Below are positions 15,785-24,827 of a stretch of DNA of 64,000 nt, piece by piece. Origin of the DNA: Fervidifonticultor_A tertius. GTDB lineage: Bacteria; Sysuimicrobiota; Sysuimicrobiia; Sysuimicrobiales; Humicultoraceae. The notes under the pieces are model-generated. The model was not told the origin of the DNA and did no database searches. It worked only from the letters and a program-made list of their open reading frames with translations. The DNA lies in the NCBI GenBank assembly GCA_031459235.1, contig JAVKIY010000002.1:1-64000 (forward strand), given 5' to 3'. Every line of letters begins with the position of its first letter. Position 1 is the first letter of the stretch. Position numbers and translations under genes: made by a program.

Positions 15785-16759
15785 ATGAGGATGCTGCAGC
15801 ACTGGCTCGCCGTGGTTGCTGCATGCGCGCTCGTGGCCGTCGGCGGCGCGATGCCGTCGGCGGCGCAGGCGCCGGTGCTCCTGCGGGCAGGAAAGATCAC
15901 CGCGGACATGAGCGTTCTGCCCGTGGTGCTCGGCCAGGAGCGCGGCCAATACCAGCGGGCCGGACTGAACGTGCGGTTCGTCGACTTCGGCAGCGGCACG
16001 GACGCGATCCGCGCGCTCGTGTCCGGGGACATCGACATCTTCCTAACCACGATGTTCTCGACGCTGTCCCTGCTCAAGGCGCGGGGGCCCGTCGACGTCT
16101 GGGCAACCTTCCAGTTGAGCGACCACCCGATCTTTCTCTTCGTGGTCAAGGCTGACTCGCGGGTCCGCGCGGTCGCCGACCTCCGCGGCCGCAAGGTGGG
16201 GATCACGCGGTTCGGGTCGGGGTCGGACTTCCTGGCACGCGCGATGCTGGTGAAGTACGGGCTGCGCGCCGACGAGGACGTGACGCTCGTCCAGACCGGG
16301 AGCATCCCTGCCGGCATCGCCGGCGTGGAGCGCGGCGAGCTCGACGCGGCGGTGGCCTGGCACCCGCTGGCCGCGGAGGGCACTGCGCGCGGGTCGCTGC
16401 GTGTGCTCGCGACGGCGCGGGACGACGCGCCCGGGCTGGAGCCCACGACGCCGGCGTTCCGCGGCCCGTTCCTCGCGCAGAATGCGCCCGCCGCGCGGCG
16501 GTTCATCGAGGCCACCCTGGCCTCGCTGCGGCAGATCCGCGCGAACCCCGCGGCGGCCGCCCGCGAGGCCGCCGCGCTCCACCAGATCCCCGAGCCGATC
16601 GCCCGGACGACCATTGACTTCTACCTCGACATCTGGACGCGCGACGGGCAGTTCAACGAGAAGGGCCTCATCGACACCCAGCTCTGGCTTATCCGCATCC
16701 AGCAGATCGAGCGGATCGTGCCCCTCAACACGCTTCTCCGCAAGGATCTGCTGCCGTGA
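15785..16759 (+). CDS. NitT/TauT-type ABC transporter substrate-binding protein
   Basis: This 324-residue exported protein of the SsuA/TauA/ThiY superfamily has a signal peptide ending near PSAAQA. Type II binding-protein features follow: GQYQRAGLNVRFVDFGSG, then AVADLRGRKVGITRFGSGSDFLA. GGAGG at 15771-15775 favours the ATG at 15785 over one six bases upstream. It starts the long catabolic operon and is followed by the matching ATPase and permease genes. Members import nitrate, sulfonates, pyrimidine/thiamine precursors, aromatic acids and other small anions or heterocycles, so the ligand cannot be named. Confidence 0.9.
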   Translation: MRMLQHWLAVVAACALVAVGGAMPSAAQAPVLLRAGKITADMSVLPVVLGQERGQYQRAGLNVRFVDFGSGTDAIRALVSGDIDIFLTTMFSTLSLLKARGPVDVWATFQLSDHPIFLFVVKADSRVRAVADLRGRKVGITRFGSGSDFLARAMLVKYGLRADEDVTLVQTGSIPAGIAGVERGELDAAVAWHPLAAEGTARGSLRVLATARDDAPGLEPTTPAFRGPFLAQNAPAARRFIEATLASLRQIRANPAAAAREAAALHQIPEPIARTTIDFYLDIWTRDGQFNEKGLIDTQLWLIRIQQIERIVPLNTLLRKDLLP

Positions 16760-16775
16760 CCCGCGCGCCGCGGCC

Positions 16776-17555
16776 GTGAGCCTGATCGTCGTCGAGGGGC
16801 TCACCAAAGTGTTCCCGGGGCCGACCGATGTCGTCGCCCTCGACGGTGTCTCGCTCACCGTGGAGGAGGGCGAGTTCGTCAGCCTGATCGGTCCCAGCGG
16901 CTGCGGCAAGAGCACCCTGCTGCACATCCTCGACGGCCTCGAGGCGGCCACAGCGGGGCGGGCCCTGGTCGCGGGCCGCCCGGTGGACGGGCCCGGGCCG
17001 GACCGCGGCATGGTGTTTCAGGAGTACGCGCTGCTGCCCTGGCGCACAGTCCAGGCGAACGTGGAGCTCGGGCTCGAGTTGCGCCACCTGCCGGCCGCCG
17101 AGCGGCGCCGCGTCGCGGGGGACCGCCTGGCGCTGGTGGGCCTGCAGGGGTTCGAAGGGCGCTACCCCCACGAGCTCTCGGGCGGCATGCGCCAGCGCGT
17201 GAGCATCGCCCGGGCGCTCGCGCTTCAACCGCAGATTCTGTTGATGGACGAACCGTTCGCGAACCTGGACGCGCAGACGCGGTTGCTGCTGGAAGAGGAG
17301 CTACTCGCTATCTGGCAGCGGACCGGGCAGACCGTGCTCTTCGTCACACACGACCTGGCGGAGGCGATCGCGATGGCCGACCGCGTCGTGATCTTCACCG
17401 CGCGGCCGGGGCGTATCAAGGACGTCGTGCGCGTGCCGCTCCCGCGGCCGCGGGACGTGGTGCGCGTGCGCACGACGCCGGAGTTCGCGCGCGTCTACGA
17501 CCACGTGTGGACCCAGCTGCGGGACGAAGTGTTGAAGTCTCGCGAGGTGGCGTAG
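16776..17555 (+). CDS. NitT/TauT-type ABC transporter ATP-binding protein
   Basis: This 259-residue ATPase of the SsuB/TauB group has Walker A GPSGCGKST, Q-loop VFQEYALLPWRTV, signature LSGGMRQRVSIARAL, Walker B ILLMDEPFANLDAQTR and H-loop VTHDLAEA. The GMRQR form of the signature is the hallmark of this subfamily. The GTG start at 16776 lies 16 nt after the binding-protein gene. It would pair with the permease that begins three bases downstream. Confidence 0.93.
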   Translation: MSLIVVEGLTKVFPGPTDVVALDGVSLTVEEGEFVSLIGPSGCGKSTLLHILDGLEAATAGRALVAGRPVDGPGPDRGMVFQEYALLPWRTVQANVELGLELRHLPAAERRRVAGDRLALVGLQGFEGRYPHELSGGMRQRVSIARALALQPQILLMDEPFANLDAQTRLLLEEELLAIWQRTGQTVLFVTHDLAEAIAMADRVVIFTARPGRIKDVVRVPLPRPRDVVRVRTTPEFARVYDHVWTQLRDEVLKSREVA

Positions 17556-17558
17556 CCA

Positions 17559-18359
17559 GTGACGATCGCCGCTACCGTGCGCCCGGGCCGCCCAGGCCTC
17601 TGGCGGCGGGACGGCGCGCTGTACCTGTGGCGGGGGGGCCTGCTCGTCGCGATCCTGGCGCTGTGGGAGCTGGCCGGGCGCTACTGGGTGAACCCGGTCT
17701 TCCTGAGCCCGCCCTCGGTGGTTGCCGGGCGTCTGGTCGCCATGCGCGCCGACCTCCTGCGCCACACCGTCATCACCCTTCAGGAGGTGCTCTCCGGGTT
17801 CGCGATCGCCGCGGCCTGGGGCATCCTGGCCGGCTACGTGCTCGGGGCCAACCGGACCGTGGAGCGCGTGGTCGAGCCGTTCCTGGCGGCGTTCTACGCT
17901 GTGCCGATCATCGCCATCGCACCGCTGCTCATTCTGGTGTTCGGCCTGGGAACGCGGTCGAAGGTGGCGACCGCGGCGATCTACGCCGGCCTGCCGATCG
18001 TCGTGAACGTGGTCACCGGCATCAAGAACGTGGACAGCGTCCTCGTCAAGGCGGTCCGGTCGCTCGGCGCGGGCCGGGCGCAGATCTTTCTCAAGGTGAC
18101 TCTGCCGGCGTCGCTGCCGTACCTGCTCGCCGGCCTGCGGTTGGGGTTCACGCTTGCGCTGATCGCTGTGATCGTTTCGCAGATGCTGGCGGCCTACGCC
18201 GGGCTGGGGTGGCTGGTCGCGTACGCGGCCGGCACGTTCCGCACGCCGGACCTGTACGTGGGGCTGGTGGCGCTGGGCGTCCTCGGGATGATCGCCAACG
18301 AGGGCCTGCGGCGCCTGGAGTACCGTCTGATGCGCTGGCACTACGAGCGAGGACGATGA
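17559..18359 (+). CDS. NitT/TauT-type ABC transporter permease
   Basis: This 266-residue inner-membrane permease has about six spans and a BPD_transp_1 domain. The cytoplasmic coupling EAA-like loop is KAVRSLGAGRAQIFLKVTLPASLPY, split here as VRSLGAGRAQ and TLPASLPYLL. The GTG start follows the ATPase stop by three bases. The stop overlaps the ATG of the M24 gene, tying transport to the downstream enzymes in one transcript. Confidence 0.92.
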   Translation: MTIAATVRPGRPGLWRRDGALYLWRGGLLVAILALWELAGRYWVNPVFLSPPSVVAGRLVAMRADLLRHTVITLQEVLSGFAIAAAWGILAGYVLGANRTVERVVEPFLAAFYAVPIIAIAPLLILVFGLGTRSKVATAAIYAGLPIVVNVVTGIKNVDSVLVKAVRSLGAGRAQIFLKVTLPASLPYLLAGLRLGFTLALIAVIVSQMLAAYAGLGWLVAYAAGTFRTPDLYVGLVALGVLGMIANEGLRRLEYRLMRWHYERGR

Positions 18360-19561
18360 GCGATCGGTCGCTGGATGACGGCATCCCCCACGCGGAGATC
18401 GCGCGGCGGCTGGAGCGGGTGCGGGCCGCGGCTGCGGAGCGCGGGCTGCGCGGGCTGCTGGCGGTCGCGCGGCCGTTCTTCGAGCGGCCTGCGAACGTGG
18501 CCTACCTCTCGAACCACTTCCCGCCCTTTCCCACGGGGATGTACTGGGGGGAGATGCGGGGGATCGGACACGCCGCCCTCGTGGTCCCGCTCGCGGCCGA
18601 CCCGATCCTGATTGTCGACACGACGTTCCGCCGCGACCTGGTGGCGATCCAGGACGTCCGCCACGCCCGCTCGAAGTCGGGCCCGGCCATGTCGTTCCTG
18701 CCGAACTTCGCCGAGGCGATCGCCGACGCGCTGGCGGAGCGGGACCTCGGGGCCGGTCGCGTCGGCCTGATCGGGGACGATGTGATGCCTGTCCGGATGC
18801 ACCGCGACATCATGGCGCGGCTGCCGGGGCTCGTCCTCGAGCCGTTCGACGAGGTCATGGGGCGGCTGCGGATGGTCAAGAGCGAGGCGGAGCTGCGGCT
18901 CCAGCGTCGGGCCGCCCGCATCTGCGACGAGGGCTACGCTGGCATGCTGCCCGCGATCCGCGCGGGTGCACGAGAGACCGAGGTCTGCGCCGCGGGATAC
19001 GCGGCGACGATGGGGGCCGGGGCCGACTTCGTCCGCTACGTGCGGACCTACTCGGGGCCGCATTCGGCGATGGGCGTGCGGTGGCCGCAGGCCACCGACC
19101 GGCGCCTGGCCGACGGCGAGCTGCTGGTGACCGACGTTGTCGGCGCGTACTGGGGCCAGCAGTTTGACGTGAACCGCACGTTCGTGGTGGGCCGCCGGCC
19201 CTCGGACCGCCAGCGCCGGCAGCTTGACGCCGCGCTGGAGGCCACGCGCGCGGCCATCGCCGCCGCGCGGCCGGGCGCCCCGGCCGAGGCACTCGTCGCG
19301 GCCGCCAACCGGGTCATCGAGGCCCGCGGGTTCGGGGCGCACGCGCGGCCATTCATCGGACATGGAATCGGCTACGAGACGATGGAGCCGCCGCTGCTGT
19401 TCACCGGCGATACGACGCCGCTCGAGCCTGGGATGGTGCTGTGCGTCGAGCCCGGCATCGAGATCCCGGGCGAGGAAGGCGTGCGGATCGAAGAGGAGAT
19501 CATCGTCACCGACGGCGAGCCCGAGGTGATCACGAGGTTCGAGCCGCGCCAGTGGGCGTGA
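18356..19561 (+). CDS. M24 family metallopeptidase (Xaa-Pro peptidase/creatinase-like)
   Basis: This 401-residue pita-bread enzyme has an N-terminal creatinase-type domain (residues about 1-160). The catalytic C-terminal domain carries dinuclear metal ligands in VTDVVGAYWGQQFDVNRTF (two Asp), GHGIGYE (His), EPGIEIPGE (Glu) and EEEIIV (Glu). All five are present, so it is a competent metalloenzyme rather than a metal-free creatinase. Being inside a catabolic operon it may cleave a C-N bond of an amide or amidine other than a dipeptide. Starts with an ATGA overlap and ends with TGATG onto the M20 gene. Confidence 0.88.
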   Translation: MSDRSLDDGIPHAEIARRLERVRAAAAERGLRGLLAVARPFFERPANVAYLSNHFPPFPTGMYWGEMRGIGHAALVVPLAADPILIVDTTFRRDLVAIQDVRHARSKSGPAMSFLPNFAEAIADALAERDLGAGRVGLIGDDVMPVRMHRDIMARLPGLVLEPFDEVMGRLRMVKSEAELRLQRRAARICDEGYAGMLPAIRAGARETEVCAAGYAATMGAGADFVRYVRTYSGPHSAMGVRWPQATDRRLADGELLVTDVVGAYWGQQFDVNRTFVVGRRPSDRQRRQLDAALEATRAAIAAARPGAPAEALVAAANRVIEARGFGAHARPFIGHGIGYETMEPPLLFTGDTTPLEPGMVLCVEPGIEIPGEEGVRIEEEIIVTDGEPEVITRFEPRQWA

Positions 19562-20742
19562 TGACCGGGACGCTTCACCAGCGGGTGGGCGCGGCGGTCG
19601 ACGCCGCAGCGGAGAGTCTCATCGCGCTCAGCCGCGCGATCCACGCCGCGCCGGAGCCCGCCTGGCAGGAGCACGCCACCGTCCGGCGGCTGGTGGAGTT
19701 CCTGCGCGCGCTCCCAGGTGTGGCGGTCGAGGAGCGGACCGCCGACCTGCCGACGGCCTTCCGGGCCTGGGCCGGCGCCGCGGAAGCCCCGGCCGTCGGG
19801 GTCGTCTGCGAGTACGACGCGTTGCCCGGGCTCGGGCATGCCTGCGGCCACAATCTCATCGCCGCCGCGGCGGCGGGCGCGCTAGTCGGCGTCACCGCGG
19901 TCGCCGACCGTCTGCCGGGCCGGGTGGTGGTGATCGGCTCGCCGGCGGAAGAGGGCGGCGGCGGCAAGATCGTGATGGCCGAGCGCGGAGCCTACGACGG
20001 ACTGGCCGCGGTGCTCCAGGTGCACCCGGCGGACCGCTCCCGGCTCAGCGGCCCGACGATCGGCCTGGCGGTGCGGGTGGTGGAGTTCCGCGGCCGCGCC
20101 GCGCACGCCGGTAGCGCGCCCGAGCGCGGGATCAACGCGCTCGACGCGGTCGTGCAGCTCTTCACCGCGCTCAACGCGATGCGCCAGCAGGTCCCCGACG
20201 GCTGCCGGCTGTACGGCATCATCACCCGGGGCGGCGAGACGCTCCACACGGTGCCCGACCACACCGCGGCGCAGGTTGGCGTGCGCGCGCCTTCTATGCC
20301 GTTGCTGGAGGCGCTGGCGGCCCGGGTCGAGGACTGCGCGCGCGCCGCGGCGCTCGCGACGGGATGCACCGTGACGGTCGAGCGGCCGCCGCACTCGCAG
20401 TACCCGCCGATGCGGCTCAACCGCCCGCTGGGCCGCCTGCTGGCCGACGCGATGCGTAGCCTGGGTGAGGAGGTCGAGGACTTCCCGCCGGGCCATGAAG
20501 GCTACGCGAACGACGCCGCGGTCGTCAGCCGCCTGGCCCCCGCGGCCCTGCTCAACTTCGGCATCGGCCCGCGCGGGCTGGCCGAGCACTCCGCCGCCTT
20601 CGCCGAGGCCGCCGCCTCCGAGGCGGGCCACCGCGGCATGCTCCGGGCCGCGAAGGCGATGGCGATCGCCGCCATTGAGCTGATCACCGATCCCGCCCTG
20701 CGCCGGCGCGTGGGGGACGACTTCGAGCGAGGCGACACATGA
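19561..20742 (+). CDS. M20 family amidohydrolase (AbgB/ACY1L2-like)
   Basis: This 393-residue zinc/manganese hydrolase has metal-site motifs CEYDALPGLGHACGHNL and SPAEEGGGGK, a dimerisation domain with RGRAAHAGSAPERG, and a late His in AEHSAAF. The CEYDALPG form is characteristic of the p-aminobenzoyl-glutamate hydrolase AbgB and PM20D2-type amidases. These act on N-acyl amino acids and unusual amides rather than proteins. In this operon it could release the acyl or amino fragment from a ring-opened N-heterocycle. Start and stop both overlap the neighbours. Confidence 0.88.
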   Translation: MTGTLHQRVGAAVDAAAESLIALSRAIHAAPEPAWQEHATVRRLVEFLRALPGVAVEERTADLPTAFRAWAGAAEAPAVGVVCEYDALPGLGHACGHNLIAAAAAGALVGVTAVADRLPGRVVVIGSPAEEGGGGKIVMAERGAYDGLAAVLQVHPADRSRLSGPTIGLAVRVVEFRGRAAHAGSAPERGINALDAVVQLFTALNAMRQQVPDGCRLYGIITRGGETLHTVPDHTAAQVGVRAPSMPLLEALAARVEDCARAAALATGCTVTVERPPHSQYPPMRLNRPLGRLLADAMRSLGEEVEDFPPGHEGYANDAAVVSRLAPAALLNFGIGPRGLAEHSAAFAEAAASEAGHRGMLRAAKAMAIAAIELITDPALRRRVGDDFERGDT

Positions 20743-21434
20743 AACCCTTCGACAACGTGACGCTCAGCCAGCGGGTGCGCGATCACCTGCGCGACCAGAT
20801 CCTCGCCAACGCCCTGGCACCCGGCACGCCGCTGCACGAGGAGGAGATTGCTGCCCAGCTCGGCATCAGCCGGGCGCCGGTGCGCGAGGCGCTGCGCCTG
20901 CTCGCCGCCGAGGACCTGGTGACGATCGCCCCTCGCCGCGGCGCGATCGTCAAGGCGCTCTCCCCGCAGGAGTTCCTGGACGCCTATCAGGTGCGCGAGG
21001 CACTGGAGGTGCTGGCGATCCGGCTGGCGATCCCACGCCTGGCCGACGCCGACCTCCAGGGGCTGCGCGATCTGCACGGCGAGATGATGCTGGCCGCCGC
21101 GCGCGCCGACGTCGAAGGGTTCTTCGAGGCGAACACCGCGTTCCACACGGCCCTCGTGGAGGCCTCGGGCAACGCGCGGCTTGCCGAGCTGTACCGTCTG
21201 CTGATGAACCAGCTCCGGCGCTACCGCATGCGGTCGATGTCGCTGCGCGGGGGCTTGGAGCGCTCGATCGCCGAGCACGCCGCGATCCTCGAGGCGGTGA
21301 CGCGGCGTGACAGCGAGACCGCGAGCCGCCTGCTGGGCGAGCACATCCGGATGCCGCAGCGGATCCTGGAGGCGGCGCCGGACGGGGAACTGCAGACGCC
21401 GGGCGGTCGGCCGGCGACCTCGGGAGGGCGATGA
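20739..21434 (+). CDS. GntR-family transcriptional regulator, FCD subfamily
   Basis: This 231-residue regulator has an N-terminal winged helix (SQRVRDHLRDQILANALAPG, then IAAQLGISRAPVREALRLLA). A helical FCD effector domain follows, with metal-ligand-type residues in VREALEVLAIRLA, NTAFHTALVEASGN and IAEHAAILEAV. FCD regulators respond to organic acids, amino acids or other pathway metabolites. It is inside the operon, so the palindromes at 15703-15739 are its most likely operator. The last 20 residues (PDGELQTPGGRPATSGGR) are disordered and non-conserved. Confidence 0.9.
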   Translation: MKPFDNVTLSQRVRDHLRDQILANALAPGTPLHEEEIAAQLGISRAPVREALRLLAAEDLVTIAPRRGAIVKALSPQEFLDAYQVREALEVLAIRLAIPRLADADLQGLRDLHGEMMLAAARADVEGFFEANTAFHTALVEASGNARLAELYRLLMNQLRRYRMRSMSLRGGLERSIAEHAAILEAVTRRDSETASRLLGEHIRMPQRILEAAPDGELQTPGGRPATSGGR

Positions 21435-22498
21435 CTGAAGATAGGAGCGGTGCACCGACGATGAGCGCGACCACCCTGCACTTCGGCGTCAACCTGAACA
21501 ACCGGGAGCCGCTGCTGGCGCCCCAGTACGACGTTCCTGCGCTCCTCGACCTGTCGGCCGCCGCGGAGGAGGCGGGCTTCGAGTCGATGTGGGTGGGGGA
21601 CAGCCTGTTCTCCAAGCCCCGCTACGAGCCGCTCGCCCTGCTCGCCGCGATCTCGCAGCGCACGACGCGGGCGAAGCTCGGCACCGCCTGCCTGGTCACG
21701 GGCACGCGCAACCCGCTCTATCTGGCGCTGGAGTGGGCCACGCTGGACGTGATCTCCGGCGGCCGCACGATCCTGGGCGCCTGCATGGGGAACCCCGAGG
21801 AAGGCGTTCGACGGGAGTATCGGGCGCTGGGATTGGACTTCGAGCGCCGGGCCGAGATCTTCGAGGAGGGCCTCCACGTCCTGCGCACGCTGTGGACCGA
21901 GGGGCGGATCACCCACAAGGGCCGGTGGTTCGACTACCAGGACGTCAGCTTCTCCTCCGGCGTCGAGATGGGACCGCTCATGCCCGTGCAAACGCCTCCG
22001 CCGATGTGGATTGTCAGCAACCCGCGGCTCATCCGCGGCGTCGAGGAGCGGCGCGTCGCCCGGGTGATCGACCGCGCCGCGCTGCGGATCGTGCGATACG
22101 GCGACGGCTGGATGACGTGCTGCCGGGCACGACATCCCGAGGAACTCACCGCCCAGCTCGAGCGCATCCGCGAGGCCGCCGCGGCGGAGGGTCGGGACCC
22201 TTCCAGCCTGGCGGTGGCCTATCAGGTGACGATGAACATCGCGGACTCGGAGGCCGAGGCCCAGCGGGGCATCGATGAGTACATCTCCCAGTACTATCCC
22301 GAGCTGAGCAAGGCGGTGGACCTGGGCGAGTGGGGGCCCGTCGGCACGCCGGACCGCATCGCCGCGTGGATCGAGACGTTCGCCCGCGCCGGGGTCACGA
22401 CGTTCATCTGCCGCTTCGGGGCGCTGGACCAGTTTGGGCAGGTAGCCCGGTTCGCGCGGGACGTGCTGCCGCGGTTTTCGGCGCGCGCCCGGCGATGA
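21431..22498 (+). CDS. LLM-class (luciferase-like) flavin-dependent oxidoreductase
   Basis: This 355-residue TIM-barrel protein of the bacterial luciferase family uses reduced flavin from a partner reductase. Seen are AAEEAGFESMWVGDSLF near residue 50, TRAKLGTACLVTGTRNPLYLALEWATLDVISGGR and FARAGVTTFICRFG at the C-terminus. Relatives include RutA, which opens the uracil ring, and PyrA-type enzymes of pyridine breakdown, as well as alkanesulfonate and F420-dependent enzymes. The start at 21431 overlaps the gntR stop (ATGA); an ATG at 21461 with AGGAG upstream is possible. In this operon a ring-opening monooxygenase is an attractive but unproven role. Confidence 0.85.
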   Translation: MTEDRSGAPTMSATTLHFGVNLNNREPLLAPQYDVPALLDLSAAAEEAGFESMWVGDSLFSKPRYEPLALLAAISQRTTRAKLGTACLVTGTRNPLYLALEWATLDVISGGRTILGACMGNPEEGVRREYRALGLDFERRAEIFEEGLHVLRTLWTEGRITHKGRWFDYQDVSFSSGVEMGPLMPVQTPPPMWIVSNPRLIRGVEERRVARVIDRAALRIVRYGDGWMTCCRARHPEELTAQLERIREAAAAEGRDPSSLAVAYQVTMNIADSEAEAQRGIDEYISQYYPELSKAVDLGEWGPVGTPDRIAAWIETFARAGVTTFICRFGALDQFGQVARFARDVLPRFSARARR

Positions 22499-22544
22499 CC
22501 GTTGCGGCGGGGCGTTGGGGGATCCTTCGGGAGGAGGCACCACC

Positions 22545-23780
22545 ATGGCGTTGAGCACGCAGGGGGCGGGGCGGGCCGGGCGGGCGGAGCCGCCGCCCGG
22601 CGGTATCCGGGTCCGCCACCAGCCTGTGGGGAGCGACTTCGGGCTCGAGGAGATCCAGGCCATCGCCCAGACCCTGCAGCAGGACGCGCAGACCGACGGG
22701 CCGCAGAACCGCGCCTTCGAGGCAGAGTTCGCCTCGCTGTGCGGGGTGCCATACGCGTTCACGATGGCCAACTGCTCGGTCGCCCTGATCGTGGCCGGCC
22801 AGCTCTGCGGGCTGCGGGGGGGCGACGAGGTCATTACGACGCCGCTGACGTTTGTGTCCACCAGCACGTCGGTGTTGAGCTGCGGGGCGACGCCGGTGTT
22901 CGTCGACGTCGACCCGCGCACATTCACCCTGGATCCAGACGCGGTGGCCGCGGCTATCACGCCGCGGACGCGGGCGATCTACGCGGTGCACCTATTCGGC
23001 CAGTGCGCGGACATGGACGCCATCACCGCGGTTGCGCGCCGCCACGGCCTGCGGGTCATCGAGGACGCCGCCCACGTGGCGGGGGCGACCTACAAGGGCC
23101 GGCCGGCGGGATCGCTCGGTGACGCGGCCGCGTTCAGCTTCCACTCGCGGAAGAACATCACGACGCTGGGCGAGGGTGGCATGCTCACGACCCGGGACGC
23201 CGCGTGGGCAGCCAAGGTGCCGCTGCTGCGCAGCATCGGGGTCAATCATGGCGTCGAGCACCCAGCCGCCGACTACTGGTTGCCCCTGCCCTACGACGTG
23301 GAGGCGCCCGACGGGTACATCCCGACCAACTACCGGATGAGCGAGGCGCAGGCCGCGGTCGGCCGGGTCCAGCTCCGGCGCCTGGTTGCGAACAACGCCC
23401 GGCGTCGGGCGATCGCCCGCCGCTACACCGAGGCGCTGGCCGACGTGCCCGGCCTGGTCCTGCCGCACGAGGCGCGAGCGGGCGAACACATCTACTACCT
23501 GTACGGCATCCTGGTGGATGAGGCGGAGGCGGGGTTCGGGCGTGACGCGCTGATGCGCACGCTGTTCTGCGACTACGGCGTGCAGACCATCACCGGGTAC
23601 CCGCCGGCCTACTGGTTCAGCGTCTACCAGAGCCGCGGCTACCCGCGGGGGCTGTGCCCGGTCGCGGAGCGCACTTATGACCGGATCCTGATGCTCCCGG
23701 TCTACGCGCGCCTGACCGATGCGGAGGTCGACTACGTAATCGAGAGCGTCGTCGGGGCCGCCCGCCGCCTGCGCGGGTGA
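22545..23780 (+). CDS. DegT/DnrJ/EryC1/StrS family PLP aminotransferase
   Basis: This 411-residue PLP enzyme of fold type I has the expected motifs: VITTPLTFVSTSTSVLSCGA, VIEDAAHVAGATYKG with the PLP-pyridine Asp, and K203 in FSFHSRKNITTLGEGG as the Schiff-base lysine. Start at 22545 is fixed by GGGAGGAGG at 22530-22538. The family usually aminates keto-sugars, yet no sugar-nucleotide genes are near. Here it could handle an amino or keto intermediate, or make a secondary metabolite. The 46-nt gap before it is one of the larger in the operon. Confidence 0.88.
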   Translation: MALSTQGAGRAGRAEPPPGGIRVRHQPVGSDFGLEEIQAIAQTLQQDAQTDGPQNRAFEAEFASLCGVPYAFTMANCSVALIVAGQLCGLRGGDEVITTPLTFVSTSTSVLSCGATPVFVDVDPRTFTLDPDAVAAAITPRTRAIYAVHLFGQCADMDAITAVARRHGLRVIEDAAHVAGATYKGRPAGSLGDAAAFSFHSRKNITTLGEGGMLTTRDAAWAAKVPLLRSIGVNHGVEHPAADYWLPLPYDVEAPDGYIPTNYRMSEAQAAVGRVQLRRLVANNARRRAIARRYTEALADVPGLVLPHEARAGEHIYYLYGILVDEAEAGFGRDALMRTLFCDYGVQTITGYPPAYWFSVYQSRGYPRGLCPVAERTYDRILMLPVYARLTDAEVDYVIESVVGAARRLRG

Positions 23781-23819
23781 GCCCGCGAGGCTCAGGGACG
23801 CGAGCGAGGGGAGGGCGAC

Positions 23820-24827
23820 ATGGCAGTATCCCGCAAGAGACTCCGGCGCGACGCCGAGCTGATCGTGGACGTCTGCATGTCGGTCGCGAAAGACGATGTC
23901 GTGACCATCATCACCGACGACGCGCACCTCAAGGAAGCGCAGGCGCTCGCCGCGGCGGCGCTGGACCGGGGCGCCTTCCCGGTCATCATGAACAATGAGA
24001 CCCAGGTCCGCCGCGGACTGGCGGATGTGCGCTTCCCGATGGCGCCCCCGCGGAACCTGCACCAGGCGATGGTCGCCTCGGACGAGGTGATCATCATCAC
24101 GAACCTGGAGTGGGCTAACCGGTTCGCGCACGTCTCGGCGGTGCGGGAAACCTGCGCGGCCAACGGTAAGATCGCCTCGGTGGAGGAAGGCATGGGCGCT
24201 TGGGACCTGACCGAGCGCGACATCCAGGAAGCCACGCGGCGCGCGCGCGACGCGATCGCGGCGCTACAGGGAGTTTCGCGCTGCCGCGTCACCGCGGCGA
24301 ACGGGACCGACGTGGTGGTGAGCATCGCCGGCCGGCCGGCGCTGGAGGTGACCCCCATCAAGAAGCGGGGGCAGATGATGGGTCCGGTGCCGCTGTGGGC
24401 GGAGGTGGCCTTCGCCGCCGTGGAGGACCAGACCGAGGGGCGCATCGTGGTGGACGGTGTGATGCTAGGGATCGGCGTGCCGGGTCAGGTCGCCCACCCA
24501 ATCACCTGGACCGTCACGGGCGGCCGCGCGACCGCCATCGAGGGCGGCCCGGAGGCGGCGCGGCTGCGCGAGGTGATCGCCGGGGTCCCGGGGGCCAACG
24601 TGATCGGCGAGTTCGCCTTCGGGACGAGCACGAAGTCGCCGTTCGGCTCGCCCTCCGAGAAGGGCCGGCTGGGGACCGTGCACTTCGCGCTCGGGGACAA
24701 CCACAACGCCTACCCGGGCGGGCAGAACGTGAGCACGCTCCACCTGGACGGCGTCGTCCTCAACGCGTCCCTGCAGATCCTCGACAGCGGACGCTACATC
24801 CTCCGTGACGGGCAGTGGGTGCTCTGA
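23820..24827 (+). CDS. M29/NicX-like metalloenzyme (aminopeptidase or dihydroxypyridine dioxygenase fold)
   Basis: This 335-residue protein belongs to the fold shared by M29 leucyl aminopeptidases and the iron-dependent 2,5-dihydroxypyridine 5,6-dioxygenase NicX. Candidate metal ligands are the Glu of VIGEFAFGTS, the His of GTVHFALGDN and the HxD of TLHLDGVV. The N-terminal half (ELIVDVCMSVAKDDVVTIITD) matches the family's nucleotide-binding-like domain. In a databank it would likely be called aminopeptidase. Being followed by three vitamin-B6-type catabolic genes makes a ring-cleaving role worth testing. RBS GAGGGGAGGG precedes the ATG. Confidence 0.78.
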   Translation: MAVSRKRLRRDAELIVDVCMSVAKDDVVTIITDDAHLKEAQALAAAALDRGAFPVIMNNETQVRRGLADVRFPMAPPRNLHQAMVASDEVIIITNLEWANRFAHVSAVRETCAANGKIASVEEGMGAWDLTERDIQEATRRARDAIAALQGVSRCRVTAANGTDVVVSIAGRPALEVTPIKKRGQMMGPVPLWAEVAFAAVEDQTEGRIVVDGVMLGIGVPGQVAHPITWTVTGGRATAIEGGPEAARLREVIAGVPGANVIGEFAFGTSTKSPFGSPSEKGRLGTVHFALGDNHNAYPGGQNVSTLHLDGVVLNASLQILDSGRYILRDGQWVL

